Part shown: positions 6,643 through 12,980 of the stretch, piece after piece
Layout of the letters: each line of letters begins with the position of its first letter
Position numbering within the stretch: the first letter of the stretch is position 1
Virus record (IMG/VR): IMGVR_UViG_2162886007_000025
Coordinates: 1-28,685 of that record
Source of the DNA: a virus
Strand: one strand, 5' to 3'
DNA: 28,685 nt
Translations under genes and position numbers: made by a program
The notes under the pieces: generated by a model
Told to the model about the DNA's origin: nothing
Seen by the model: the letters and a program-made list of their open reading frames with translations, nothing else
The model's database searches: none

Positions 6643-7004
6643 TTTGTATCCTTAGCGCAGTTCATGCAGGCAGAGTATCCGATGTTAACCCGCCGCTTCA
6701 AGCAGCATTGGCACCATTCCTTATCGCCAACCCTTGCTTGCAGTTGTACTGGCGTCAGCTTTACGTTGAAATTCTGCTTTCTGTGCGTGATCTTGTTGTG
6801 CTTTGGCTTGTGAAGCTGGATAAGCCGGTATTCCTCGTCAAGCATTTCTTGCGCGGTGGTGAATTGCGCAATCACCGTGAACTTGAATGGCTTGCCATTC
6901 GCCTTGTGCCAACGAAATCTAGCTGATGGTTCCTGAACAGTTGTCCCTATGTAAACAAGCTGCCCGCTCTGTTCTCCCTTGTATACGCTATACGTCCTGC
7001 CCAT
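6639..7004 (-). CDS. GIY-YIG nuclease with C-terminal zinc finger
   Basis: 121 residues. The GIY-YIG signature reads as SVY at 6-8 and YIG at 18-20, followed by Arg in SARFRWHK (29-34), Glu in DEEYRLI (56-62) and Asn in HKPKHN (70). These are the catalytic or structural residues of the family. A C-terminal CxxC...CxxC (Cys98, 101, 113, 116) makes a probable zinc ribbon for DNA binding. The ATG at 7004 has GGAGGG 5 nt upstream; a start at 7025 has none. It is likely a free-standing homing-type or accessory nuclease. It lies directly downstream of another nuclease gene. Confidence 0.75.
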   Translation of the reverse strand: MGRTYSVYKGEQSGQLVYIGTTVQEPSARFRWHKANGKPFKFTVIAQFTTAQEMLDEEYRLIQLHKPKHNKITHRKQNFNVKLTPVQLQARVGDKEWCQCCLKRRVNIGYSACMNCAKDTK

Positions 7005-7076
7005 CACAACCCTCCAAACTCTCAATTTAACTGTTCTCTGGAAAACAATTTACGGTGCTGCTGGGTTGGCGTCAAG

Positions 7077-8033
7077 CTATTTCTGCCAGCCTGGAACGGT
7101 TGCGCTCACTTGTTTTTGCAGAGCCGTGTAAGCCTTGGAATCAATCACGATTAGCTTGACATCTGGATGATATTTAGCCATGCGCTTGATCTTTGTAACG
7201 CTCTTGGCATCCATCCATCCCTTGACCTCGTGGTATTCCTCTGACTCGTCGTTTTTGATGACATGGAAGTCAGGCAGGTAGCTAACGCATCCGCGCTTGA
7301 TTCCCTCAAACCAAAAGACCTTTGATTCGTGCGTCCAGTCTTTGATCTCTCCGTTGACCTTCAGCGACTCCAGGTAATAGGCGTAGTTCGATTCCCACTT
7401 GGACCGGTAGTATTTCCTCTTCCCGCCGATCTCATGCCATGCAGCCTTCCATGTGCAGTTCTTGCGTGGTGGTGCGTATGTGCCGTTAGCCATCTTCGTC
7501 TTCGTTCCCTTAATCAGATATTCAATCCTTTTCTCATCGGTAAGGCTCCGGTTCCATTCGGTGCATATCGATGATAACGCGGCTTTCGTGCTTTCACTGT
7601 GGCTCTTCCCTAGCATTCCTCGTGGATGCCCATTCTCTGCAATTGCTTTCTTCTGTCTCTCTGAATGAAAGGCCGATAGCTCTTCCTTGGTATCGAATTT
7701 GTTCGGGTACTCCTTTCGGAATTCGACAACTTTCCTATTCCTGTCTCCAAGGCCAATCCTAGAAGCCTTGAGGAATATCGCTGCCCTTGTCTTGCCTGTC
7801 AGCTCTTCAAGCCTATCAATGCGAACTGGCTTGTCGGTAGCGTACTCGTCGCGGATCATCTGTATCTGGTCTTCCGTCCATTCGCGAGACTCAAGCAATC
7901 CAAGGCGCCAGCATTTATTTCTAACCGCCTTTTCTGACCTTCCGAGCGATAAGGCCATCTCCTTAATGGATAGGCCATCCGCAATACCAAACCTCAGAAG
8001 CTGGATGTCAGCCTCCTCCCACAATTCACTCAT
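7077..8033 (-). CDS. Homing-endonuclease-like protein: HTH repeats, NUMOD3-like, PD-(D/E)XK
   Basis: 318 residues in three parts. Residues about 1-98 hold two Myb/HTH-like units (IKEMALSLGRSEKAVRNKCW; then a second ending ASRIGLGDR). Residues about 128-160 contain GMLGKSHSESTKAALSS, the NUMOD3 DNA-binding motif of homing enzymes. Residues about 208-298 form a PD-(D/E)XK core with Glu214 in SKWE, PD at 254-255 and E269-V-K271 (HEVKGW). Such architecture is known in phage homing endonucleases. Its ATG overlaps the stop of the 84-residue gene, so it is embedded in the replication operon rather than in an obvious intron. Target site unknown. Confidence 0.75.
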   Translation of the reverse strand: MSELWEEADIQLLRFGIADGLSIKEMALSLGRSEKAVRNKCWRLGLLESREWTEDQIQMIRDEYATDKPVRIDRLEELTGKTRAAIFLKASRIGLGDRNRKVVEFRKEYPNKFDTKEELSAFHSERQKKAIAENGHPRGMLGKSHSESTKAALSSICTEWNRSLTDEKRIEYLIKGTKTKMANGTYAPPRKNCTWKAAWHEIGGKRKYYRSKWESNYAYYLESLKVNGEIKDWTHESKVFWFEGIKRGCVSYLPDFHVIKNDESEEYHEVKGWMDAKSVTKIKRMAKYHPDVKLIVIDSKAYTALQKQVSATVPGWQK

Positions 8034-8284
8034 CGTTTAACCTTCAGCAATAAGTTCAGTTGGCGCCGGGTTTCGGCTTCGATATCAGGCTTTTCCTTAA
8101 GAGTCCTTTCTGCCCACAATCTCCCCTTATTCGCCTTCAACCCAAAATAGATCGCGCTGGCATGGTCCCGAGCTAGCTTCCATCTCTGGAGACAGTCCGC
8201 TTTGTGATCCTCGATGCTCTGGCGTTCGGCAGTCGAAAGGGTTGCCAAATTCACCGGCCCAACATTCGTAACACAGATAGTCAT
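8030..8284 (-). CDS. Hypothetical protein (84 aa) between helicase and endonuclease
   Basis: Starts MTICVTNVGPVNLATLSTAE and is helical and basic toward the end (TRRQLNLLLKVKR). GGAGAG lies 5 nt upstream of the ATG. The gene starts 12 bases after the helicase stop and couples to the endonuclease through ATGA. Residues CLQRWKLARDHASAIY might form a helix for protein contacts; no function assigned. Confidence 0.55.
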   Translation of the reverse strand: MTICVTNVGPVNLATLSTAERQSIEDHKADCLQRWKLARDHASAIYFGLKANKGRLWAERTLKEKPDIEAETRRQLNLLLKVKR

Positions 8285-8296
8285 TTGCGCTCTCCA

Positions 8297-9673
8297 TTAG
8301 AAGCCTTCCTTCTTCCACTTAGTACCGCCGCTACTCTTAGGTGCCGGCTCTTCCTCATCCCATCCTTGGAACACAGCAGGATCAAGCTTGGTAAACCTCG
8401 AGTACTTGCCCTGGAAGATGCTGAAGAACGTCTCTGGTGAACACTCTCGAGCGGCACCAATGATGATCTCGGCAATCCCTTTGCGATCAGTATCCGGATG
8501 ATAAACCTCGTCGCGATAGACAAAGATGATCATGTCTGCATCTTGCTCGAGCGATCCAGAGTCGCGCAGATCAGAAGGTACAGGCCGTTTGTTCGGTCGC
8601 TGCTCGAGCGAACGGTTGAGCTGTGACAGGAACAGGACCGGAACATTCAGCTCCTTAGCCATTAGCTTAGCCTGCCTCGAGATCTCCGTAATCTTTGCCA
8701 CTTGGTTGTGCTTTGGATCATCCGCGTTCAGTAGCCCAAGGTGATCGACCATGATCAGGTCCAGACCATCCTTACGCTTCTTGCGTCGTGCGTCGGCGCG
8801 GATCTGCTGCATGGTGTAGCTAGAGCGATAGGATGCATCGAAGTGCGCGTCTTTCATCTTGGATACAGCAGCCATGAGTTGCGCCGAGTGATCCGACAAT
8901 GCAGAGCCATCCTTCATGGCATCAAGCGGGATAGTAGACTCGGCAGCCAGCACCTTATCCATCACCTGCTTCTCGGTCATCTCGAGGTGATACATCATCA
9001 CCCGCTTACCTTGACGGATGGCCGCGTGCTGACAGATACCTAGCGCAAAGGTCGTCTTGCCCATCTTCGGACGACCCGCAACTAGATACAGCCCGCCAGG
9101 CTGAAGGCCGCCAGTGTGGTTATCGAAGTCCTCGTGCCCTGTAGCGATACCAGTGACAGCATTGTCACCAGCAAGCCGAACCTCAAGAACGTCCATATGC
9201 TTAACGAGCGAATCGAAGATGTTCACGGTATCGTTCGTGGCTGTCTCGGTATCAAGCCCAAGGATAGCCGTCTGCGATCTCGAGATTTTGTCTTCGGTTT
9301 GAATGGTACTGTGCGCGATCTCGTGAATCTCTCGAGCAGCCTCAATCAAACTACGGTCCATGGACCGCTCACGCACGATCCTAGCGTATTGCTCTGCGTT
9401 GGCGGTACTAGGCGTGCCCTTCTGGATTTCGGCAGTGTAGGCGAACGCTGGCTCTCCGCTGTCCAGATTCCCGATGTGCTCGCCAACCGTCAAAAAGTCA
9501 ATGTGACGGTTAAGCGAGTTCAGCTCGAGTATGGCCTTGAAGACGTCAGCGTTGTCCTGCCAATAGAAATCCTTGGCCGATATATCAGCGCATAGTAGGT
9601 CGATCATCTCGGGCGCAATCATCATTGCACCCAAGACGCTCTGTTCAGCCTCCAGGCTAAAAGGATCTCTCAT
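8297..9673 (-). CDS. dnaB: DnaB-like replicative DNA helicase
   Basis: 458 residues, the normal length of DnaB. An N-terminal DnaB domain (about 4-105; LEAEQSVLGAMMI) leads to the RecA-like motor: Walker A GRPKMGKT at 200-207, Walker B LIMVDHLGLL at 306-315, LSQLNRSLEQR at 349-359 and DLRDSGSLEQDAD at 368-380. It should form a hexamer that unwinds the phage fork, loaded by the DnaC-like protein just upstream. In the usual K-x-R-x-G-P arginine-finger region it reads AARECSP, so Arg remains but Lys and Gly are replaced. GGAGCGGG precedes the ATG. Confidence 0.92.
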   Translation of the reverse strand: MRDPFSLEAEQSVLGAMMIAPEMIDLLCADISAKDFYWQDNADVFKAILELNSLNRHIDFLTVGEHIGNLDSGEPAFAYTAEIQKGTPSTANAEQYARIVRERSMDRSLIEAAREIHEIAHSTIQTEDKISRSQTAILGLDTETATNDTVNIFDSLVKHMDVLEVRLAGDNAVTGIATGHEDFDNHTGGLQPGGLYLVAGRPKMGKTTFALGICQHAAIRQGKRVMMYHLEMTEKQVMDKVLAAESTIPLDAMKDGSALSDHSAQLMAAVSKMKDAHFDASYRSSYTMQQIRADARRKKRKDGLDLIMVDHLGLLNADDPKHNQVAKITEISRQAKLMAKELNVPVLFLSQLNRSLEQRPNKRPVPSDLRDSGSLEQDADMIIFVYRDEVYHPDTDRKGIAEIIIGAARECSPETFFSIFQGKYSRFTKLDPAVFQGWDEEEPAPKSSGGTKWKKEGF

Positions 9674-9730
9674 TTTCCCGCTCCGAATAATTATTTCCCA
9701 ATGGTATTGCCTCCATGGCGCCGGAGCAAT

Positions 9731-10492
9731 CTATTTCTTTTTTCGGTTTGATTCGCCTTGGAAGATAAGACATTCGCCGCCGCCTTCGCGCAGACGGTCG
9801 AAGCATCGTTCGCCAATCGCTTCGCCAATTTGTTTTGGACCAAGGTTGGAAATGATGATAGTTGGCAGCTTCCATTCATACCTCGAGTTGATGATGTTGA
9901 ACAGCGTTGCCATCTCAAACTCCGACTGCTTTGTTGCGCCCACCTCGTCAAGAACCAGCAGGTGAGTATCCGTGACCGAGGCAATCACGTCAGACTCGCT
10001 AAACCCAGAGTCTTTCTCGTATGAGGACCGGATAACTTGCAGCAGTCCGTTCACAGTCCAGTATTTCCCGGTGTAGCCCTGCTTTTCAACCGCATCCTTC
10101 AGGATCGCAATCGCGAGATGTGTTTTACCGGTTCCGACAGTTCCGGAAAGGATGAGGCATCGACCGTCAGCGTAATGGGTATCGAAATTCTCGGCGTAAT
10201 CTTGGCACTTCTCGAGATTTGAACGCTGCCCACCAGATGATGGCGAATAGTCCAAGAAGGATTTGTCAGCGAACCTGGCTGGAATGCGGCACGCAGCAAC
10301 ACGATCAGCTATCTCTTTTGCCTTTCTAGCCTCGCTCTGTGCCTTTTGCTCGGTTAGATATTGATCTCGCTGCTTCTCTTGGCTGCACATAGCGCAAAAA
10401 GAAAGGCTTGCGCCATCATCATCTGAGCCGGCCAGCTCTTCAGGATGGGCAGTGCAAAGGCCAGCATGGTAGGTAAATGGTTTAAAGGCCAT
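9731..10492 (-). CDS. dnaC: DnaC/IstB-like helicase loader ATPase
   Basis: 253 residues from MAFKPFTYHAGLC; the ATG at 10492 has GAGGA 8 nt upstream (the upstream gene's stop lies in this TGAGGA). An N-terminal Cys/His cluster (Cys13, His16, Cys33, Cys36) is a probable zinc site. A basic helix follows, then an AAA+ core: Walker A GTVGTGKT at 117-124, Walker B LLVLDEVG at 178-185, sensor-type IIISN to 216 and DRLR at 222-225 as a likely arginine finger. It should load the DnaB-like helicase encoded next. IstB-type transposition helpers look similar, but context argues for replication. Confidence 0.88.
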   Translation of the reverse strand: MAFKPFTYHAGLCTAHPEELAGSDDDGASLSFCAMCSQEKQRDQYLTEQKAQSEARKAKEIADRVAACRIPARFADKSFLDYSPSSGGQRSNLEKCQDYAENFDTHYADGRCLILSGTVGTGKTHLAIAILKDAVEKQGYTGKYWTVNGLLQVIRSSYEKDSGFSESDVIASVTDTHLLVLDEVGATKQSEFEMATLFNIINSRYEWKLPTIIISNLGPKQIGEAIGERCFDRLREGGGECLIFQGESNRKKK

Positions 10493-10502
10493 ATTATTAT
10501 CC

Positions 10503-11249
10503 TCAGAATCGTAGTGAACCATTTTCGTCGACGGTCAAGCCGTCCATGTAATCAATCTGGTCGAATCCACTGTGTCGCGCAGATGCCGATTTGACGCTAT
10601 CCGGAAACAGCCCCTGCCAGCCAGCGGCAATAGATTTGCGGATAACCTCGTCTGCATTGCCATGACCATCTAGCTGCTTAGCCTGTGCGGTACACATTGC
10701 CTTGGTCAGCGGCTTCCTGCTTTCCGATCTTGCCTGACACCATTCAGCCCATACCTGTTCGCTTACGTTCGCAGGCTTCATTGGCAACGGATCAAACTTA
10801 ACCCTAGCGGCCTTTGCCGCGACAGATGTTTTTTCTTGTTTGTTGGTTAATGGTTCTTGGTTGGTGGTTAGTGGTTTATGGTTAAGGTTATTCGTGGGTT
10901 CATTTTCAAAACCATCTGGGTTATCTGTAGGTTTCTTTGGTCTTCCCCCAAGCTTTCCATTCTCGCGGTTTGCTCCTGCCTTTCCGTGATAGCCCTTGAT
11001 CTCCTTGTCGCATCGTGCGTGATGGTATCCATCATCAGATAGAAAGAAAAACTCATTCAAAACAACGGATAGAGCCTGCTCGTGGGTAGCCAAACGCAAC
11101 CTACGAATAACCCACTGGGTTTCTTGTGGGATAGGCATCTCGCTTTCGTAGTAGTGATCGATCAGTCGGCGATAGACTCCTTCCTCTTCTATGGATAGGT
11201 GCGCAGTGTCCCTCGTCCAGTCCTTAATGTTGAATTTGTAGTAGTGCAT
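10503..11249 (-). CDS. DUF1376-type replication initiation protein
   Basis: 248 residues. Residues about 1-100 form a DUF1376 domain (YYKFNIKDWTRDTAHLSIEE ... GVYRRLIDHYYESE), found in phage replication proteins upstream of DnaC/DnaB. A low-complexity Asn/Pro/Thr linker (about 108-140, NHKPLTTNQEPLTNKQE) is encoded by six 7-bp repeats. The C-terminal part (about 160-215; VWAEWCQARSESRKPLTKAM) resembles a helicase-loader-contacting segment. By analogy with lambda O it may bind an origin inside its own gene. The start overlaps the stop of the Cro-like gene (TAATG). Confidence 0.8.
   Translation of the reverse strand: MHYYKFNIKDWTRDTAHLSIEEEGVYRRLIDHYYESEMPIPQETQWVIRRLRLATHEQALSVVLNEFFFLSDDGYHHARCDKEIKGYHGKAGANRENGKLGGRPKKPTDNPDGFENEPTNNLNHKPLTTNQEPLTNKQEKTSVAAKAARVKFDPLPMKPANVSEQVWAEWCQARSESRKPLTKAMCTAQAKQLDGHGNADEVIRKSIAAGWQGLFPDSVKSASARHSGFDQIDYMDGLTVDENGSLRF
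10844..10885 (+). repeat. Six tandem 7-bp iteron-like repeats (TGGTTNN), candidate origin
   Basis: Six contiguous units on the plus strand: TGGTTAA, TGGTTCT, TGGTTGG, TGGTTAG, TGGTTTA, TGGTTAA, with a degenerate seventh (GGTTATT) after. The first five bases are invariant in all six. They lie within the linker of the replication protein gene, where lambdoid phages place origin iterons. The neighbouring T-run (10828-10834) could serve as an unwinding element. Confidence 0.6.
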
Positions 11250-11419
11250 TAGCGGCCCTCAAAATAATCGCTGAGAGCCTTAACCACCTTATAAGTAGGG
11301 TTAGCGCTTGGCGTGTCACGTATCTGGCGGATGGTGTTGTAGTGAAGACCTGTAGCCTCAGCAACCAGAGGAACGCGGCGGTCTTGCAGAAGAGATCGGA
11401 TCATTTCAAGCGTCAGCAT
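11249..11419 (-). CDS. Cro-like small HTH regulator (56 aa)
   Basis: Start MLTLEMIRSLLQDRRVPLVA is chosen for the AGGA 9 nt upstream; a longer frame is unsupported. Residues about 14-40 (VPLVAEATGLHYNTIRQIRD) make a helix-turn-helix, followed by PTYKVVKALSDYFEGR, the layout of Cro/CI-like minimal repressors. As first gene of the leftward arm next to dyad-rich DNA it is likely to act on the divergent promoters. Its stop overlaps the replication gene start. Confidence 0.7.
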   Translation of the reverse strand: MLTLEMIRSLLQDRRVPLVAEATGLHYNTIRQIRDTPSANPTYKVVKALSDYFEGR

Positions 11420-11436
11420 CTTTGAGTCCTTTGTCA

Positions 11437-11518
11437 GCAATTTGCATTTGGATGGCAAGCATACCACAACCTTTTCCACTAAAACCGTCGTGGATCCATA
11501 TTTCTGCTGGCAATTTGC
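11437..11518. promoter_or_regulatory. Two copies of dyad GCAATTTGC (11437-11445, 11510-11518)
   Basis: Both copies are identical 9-mers, each self-complementary around a central T, 73 bp apart centre to centre. They flank the candidate leftward promoter. Identical dyads near divergent promoters suggest operators for the Cro-like protein or an unseen repressor. Confidence 0.45.
11458..11466 (-). promoter_or_regulatory. Candidate leftward early promoter, extended -10
   Basis: On the minus strand TGG-TATGCT gives a TGn extended -10 about 40 nt upstream of the Cro-like ATG. The -35 (GGTTTT at 11486-11481) is poor, as is usual for extended -10 promoters. It should drive the replication arm. Confidence 0.4.
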
Positions 11519-11544
11519 GTCGTCGGCTTATGCGAAAGCGGTAT

Positions 11545-11572
11545 TTGACCATTACCGATGTAAGCCTATGCT
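11545..11572 (+). promoter_or_regulatory. Candidate rightward early promoter
   Basis: TTGACC (-35) and TATGCT (-10) with 16-bp spacing, about 70 bp upstream of the first rightward gene. The -10 lies within a perfect dyad. Confidence 0.5.
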
Positions 11573-11576
11573 TACA
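11559..11576. promoter_or_regulatory. Candidate operator: TGTAAGC-CTAT-GCTTACA
   Basis: Perfect 7-bp inverted repeat with a 4-bp spacer, overlapping the -10 of the rightward promoter. A dimeric HTH repressor bound here would block RNA polymerase. It is a different sequence from the two GCAATTTGC dyads, so two regulators may act in this region. Confidence 0.55.
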
Positions 11577-11643
11577 ACAGGTCAAGGCAAAACGTAACTT
11601 GGCCCCAACCCATAGGAAAATTTATAGATAGAGGTTTACCGAC

Positions 11644-12201
11644 ATGACTACTCAAAAAAGCAAGCAAGCACTGGTCCTTCAGCAGATCGCCGAGCAGGGT
11701 GACAAGCTGGACAATGTAGCCGGAGCTTTTATGAAGCTAGTCAAGGAAGAAAACATAGACACCCTGGAGAAGTTCAACCCCTGGCTGATGATCGGGTACG
11801 AAGAGAACGGCTGGTCGAACGTGATCGGTCGTCCTGTTCCTGGCTCGACGCTGATTCCCGCACCTAGAGCGGTTAAGCAATACGCCTCGATGTTCCGCGC
11901 TGCCTTCAAGTACGAGATGAAGGTTACTGAGTTCGAGTCTGTGCGGCAGATGGTTGATGCGGTGGCGGATAAGCGCAAGGAGCTTGCGACGCCTCCGGTT
12001 AAGCCAGCTGACCCCGAGCTTAAAGGTGTCATGCTCCGATCAACAGGCCACATGAACGGCGCTCTCTGGCATGACGCAATCGTCGTCATCGAGAACCTGA
12101 ACGACGAGGATAAGGATGATTTTGAGCAGCGCCTACGCAAGCTCGTCATGCGTTTCCAGTCCAAGGTGCCGAAAGAGATCAGGAAGCCGAAAGCCGCTTA
12201 A
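11644..12201 (+). CDS. Unknown first gene of rightward arm (185 aa)
   Basis: No family recognised. The N-terminal part is helical (LVLQQIAEQGDKLDNVAGAF), then FNPWLMIGYEENGWSNVIGR, then a linker rich in Pro/Lys (ATPPVKPADPELKG). A compact helical C-terminal region ends in a basic KVPKEIRKPKAA. GAGG is about 10 nt before the ATG. It has a repressible promoter upstream and a very strong terminator right after, so it is a stand-alone transcription unit made first. A regulator, antiterminator or anti-host-defence role is plausible but purely inferred from position. Confidence 0.6.
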   Translation: MTTQKSKQALVLQQIAEQGDKLDNVAGAFMKLVKEENIDTLEKFNPWLMIGYEENGWSNVIGRPVPGSTLIPAPRAVKQYASMFRAAFKYEMKVTEFESVRQMVDAVADKRKELATPPVKPADPELKGVMLRSTGHMNGALWHDAIVVIENLNDEDKDDFEQRLRKLVMRFQSKVPKEIRKPKAA

Positions 12202-12220
12202 CAGTTCTCCGCAGAACAGA

Positions 12221-12250
12221 AAGGCCAGCTAGAAATAGTTGGCCTTTTTT
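12221..12250 (+). terminator. Strong intrinsic terminator with GAAA tetraloop
   Basis: Stem starting AAGGCCAGCTA pairs with TAGTTGGCCTT (one G-U) around a GAAA loop, 11 bp in all, followed by a T-run (12245-12250). It separates the first rightward gene from the recombination block. Confidence 0.85.
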
Positions 12251-12251
12251 G

Positions 12252-12280
12252 TTGACTGCGATTAAGTGGGAGGCTAGAGT
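12252..12280 (+). promoter_or_regulatory. Candidate rightward promoter after terminator
   Basis: TTGACT (-35, 5 of 6) and TAGAGT (-10, 4 of 6) with exact 17-bp spacing, beginning 2 nt after the terminator T-run and about 28 nt upstream of the next ATG. It should drive the exonuclease/SSB block independently. Confidence 0.5.
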
Positions 12281-12307
12281 GACGGAACACGAAACGGAGG
12301 GTTGGAA

Positions 12308-12646
12308 ATGAGTCACACACCAGGTCCATGGGAAGTAAAGAATCAGATACAGGTATTTTCGCTGCTTGGCGCAGATAGTGGCGACGGATGCAAGGCTCAA
12401 GAAAGTGACGGTTGGCAGATTGCCGATTGCTCAGAGGGTGAAACATTTGTTCCTGGCGGCATGATGGATTTAGGGTTCGATGTTAAAAAAGCAAATGCAC
12501 GGTTGATTGCCATGTCACCTCAGCTTCTGATTGCGCTTGAGGATGCGGCGAAGATTATGCGCGGCATTACTAATCAACTACCACTTCTTAATGCAAGAGT
12601 AGATGCATATGATCGACTGATCGCCAAGGCACGAGGCCAAGAATGA
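12308..12646 (+). CDS. GPW-type phage protein (112 aa)
   Basis: MSHTPGPWEV at the start and NARLIAMSPQLLIALEDAAK near residue 60-80 mark it as a third member of the GPW/APDLL family (others at 5689-5979 and 5976-6284), here with SPQLL in place of APDLL. GGAGGG is 7 nt before the ATG. Function unknown. Confidence 0.65.
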   Translation: MSHTPGPWEVKNQIQVFSLLGADSGDGCKAQESDGWQIADCSEGETFVPGGMMDLGFDVKKANARLIAMSPQLLIALEDAAKIMRGITNQLPLLNARVDAYDRLIAKARGQE

Positions 12647-12768
12647 CATACCGCGACGCACTCTGGGCAGCAATCATCGGCGAGGCTGATAAGTTTGGGC
12701 ATCGCATAACAAAAGCGAAACGGAAGAAATATATGCAGCTTGTTGAGTGCTGGAGGAAGGCGCAATGA
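12643..12768 (+). CDS. Small basic protein (41 aa)
   Basis: MTYRDALWAAIIGEADKFGH then a Lys/Arg-rich helix (RITKAKRKKYMQLVECWRKA). The ATG overlaps the TGA of the GPW gene, and its own stop overlaps the next start. GAGG precedes it. A nucleic-acid-contacting role is possible from charge alone. Confidence 0.5.
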   Translation: MTYRDALWAAIIGEADKFGHRITKAKRKKYMQLVECWRKAQ

Positions 12769-12980
12769 TCAAGCTCTCAGTTTTTCTGCTTGATCCAATG
12801 AAGGCCTACGACAGATACCGAAAGGAAATCCTTGAGCTTGAGCAATTGGCGCACAGGATACAGCAAGAGCGAAATCACCTTCGGAAGCAGATAAAGGATT
12901 TGAAGGTTGATTTTAAGGAAGAAAAGCGGCAGTATCTTTGCCAGATTGAGGCAGCTAAACGGAAGGGATCACAAGAATGA
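12765..12980 (+). CDS. Coiled-coil protein (71 aa)
   Basis: MIKLSVFLLDPMKAYDRYRK followed by a long charged helix (EILELEQLAHRIQQERNHLR ... CQIEAAKRKGSQ) with heptad spacing. A strong GGAGGAAGG precedes the ATG. It is coupled to the exonuclease gene by ATGA and might be a partner of that nuclease, though only position suggests this. Confidence 0.6.
   Translation: MIKLSVFLLDPMKAYDRYRKEILELEQLAHRIQQERNHLRKQIKDLKVDFKEEKRQYLCQIEAAKRKGSQE

Noticed and set aside
9116-9595. 159-codon plus-strand frame opposite dnaB
   Set aside because: Antisense shadow of the helicase.
9674-9730. 19-codon leftward frame between DnaC-like and DnaB-like genes
   Set aside because: Too short and lacks a ribosome-binding site.
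11249-11419. Calling the Cro-like gene a CI repressor and the phage temperate
   Set aside because: It is only an HTH with no oligomerisation or autocleavage domain, and no integrase is in the window.
11422-11631. Rightward open frame (69 codons) across the control region
   Set aside because: No ribosome-binding site, and it covers the candidate promoters and operators; composition is not protein-like.
11679-12164. 161-codon minus-strand frame
   Set aside because: Antisense to the first rightward gene, which has promoter, binding site and terminator in the right order.
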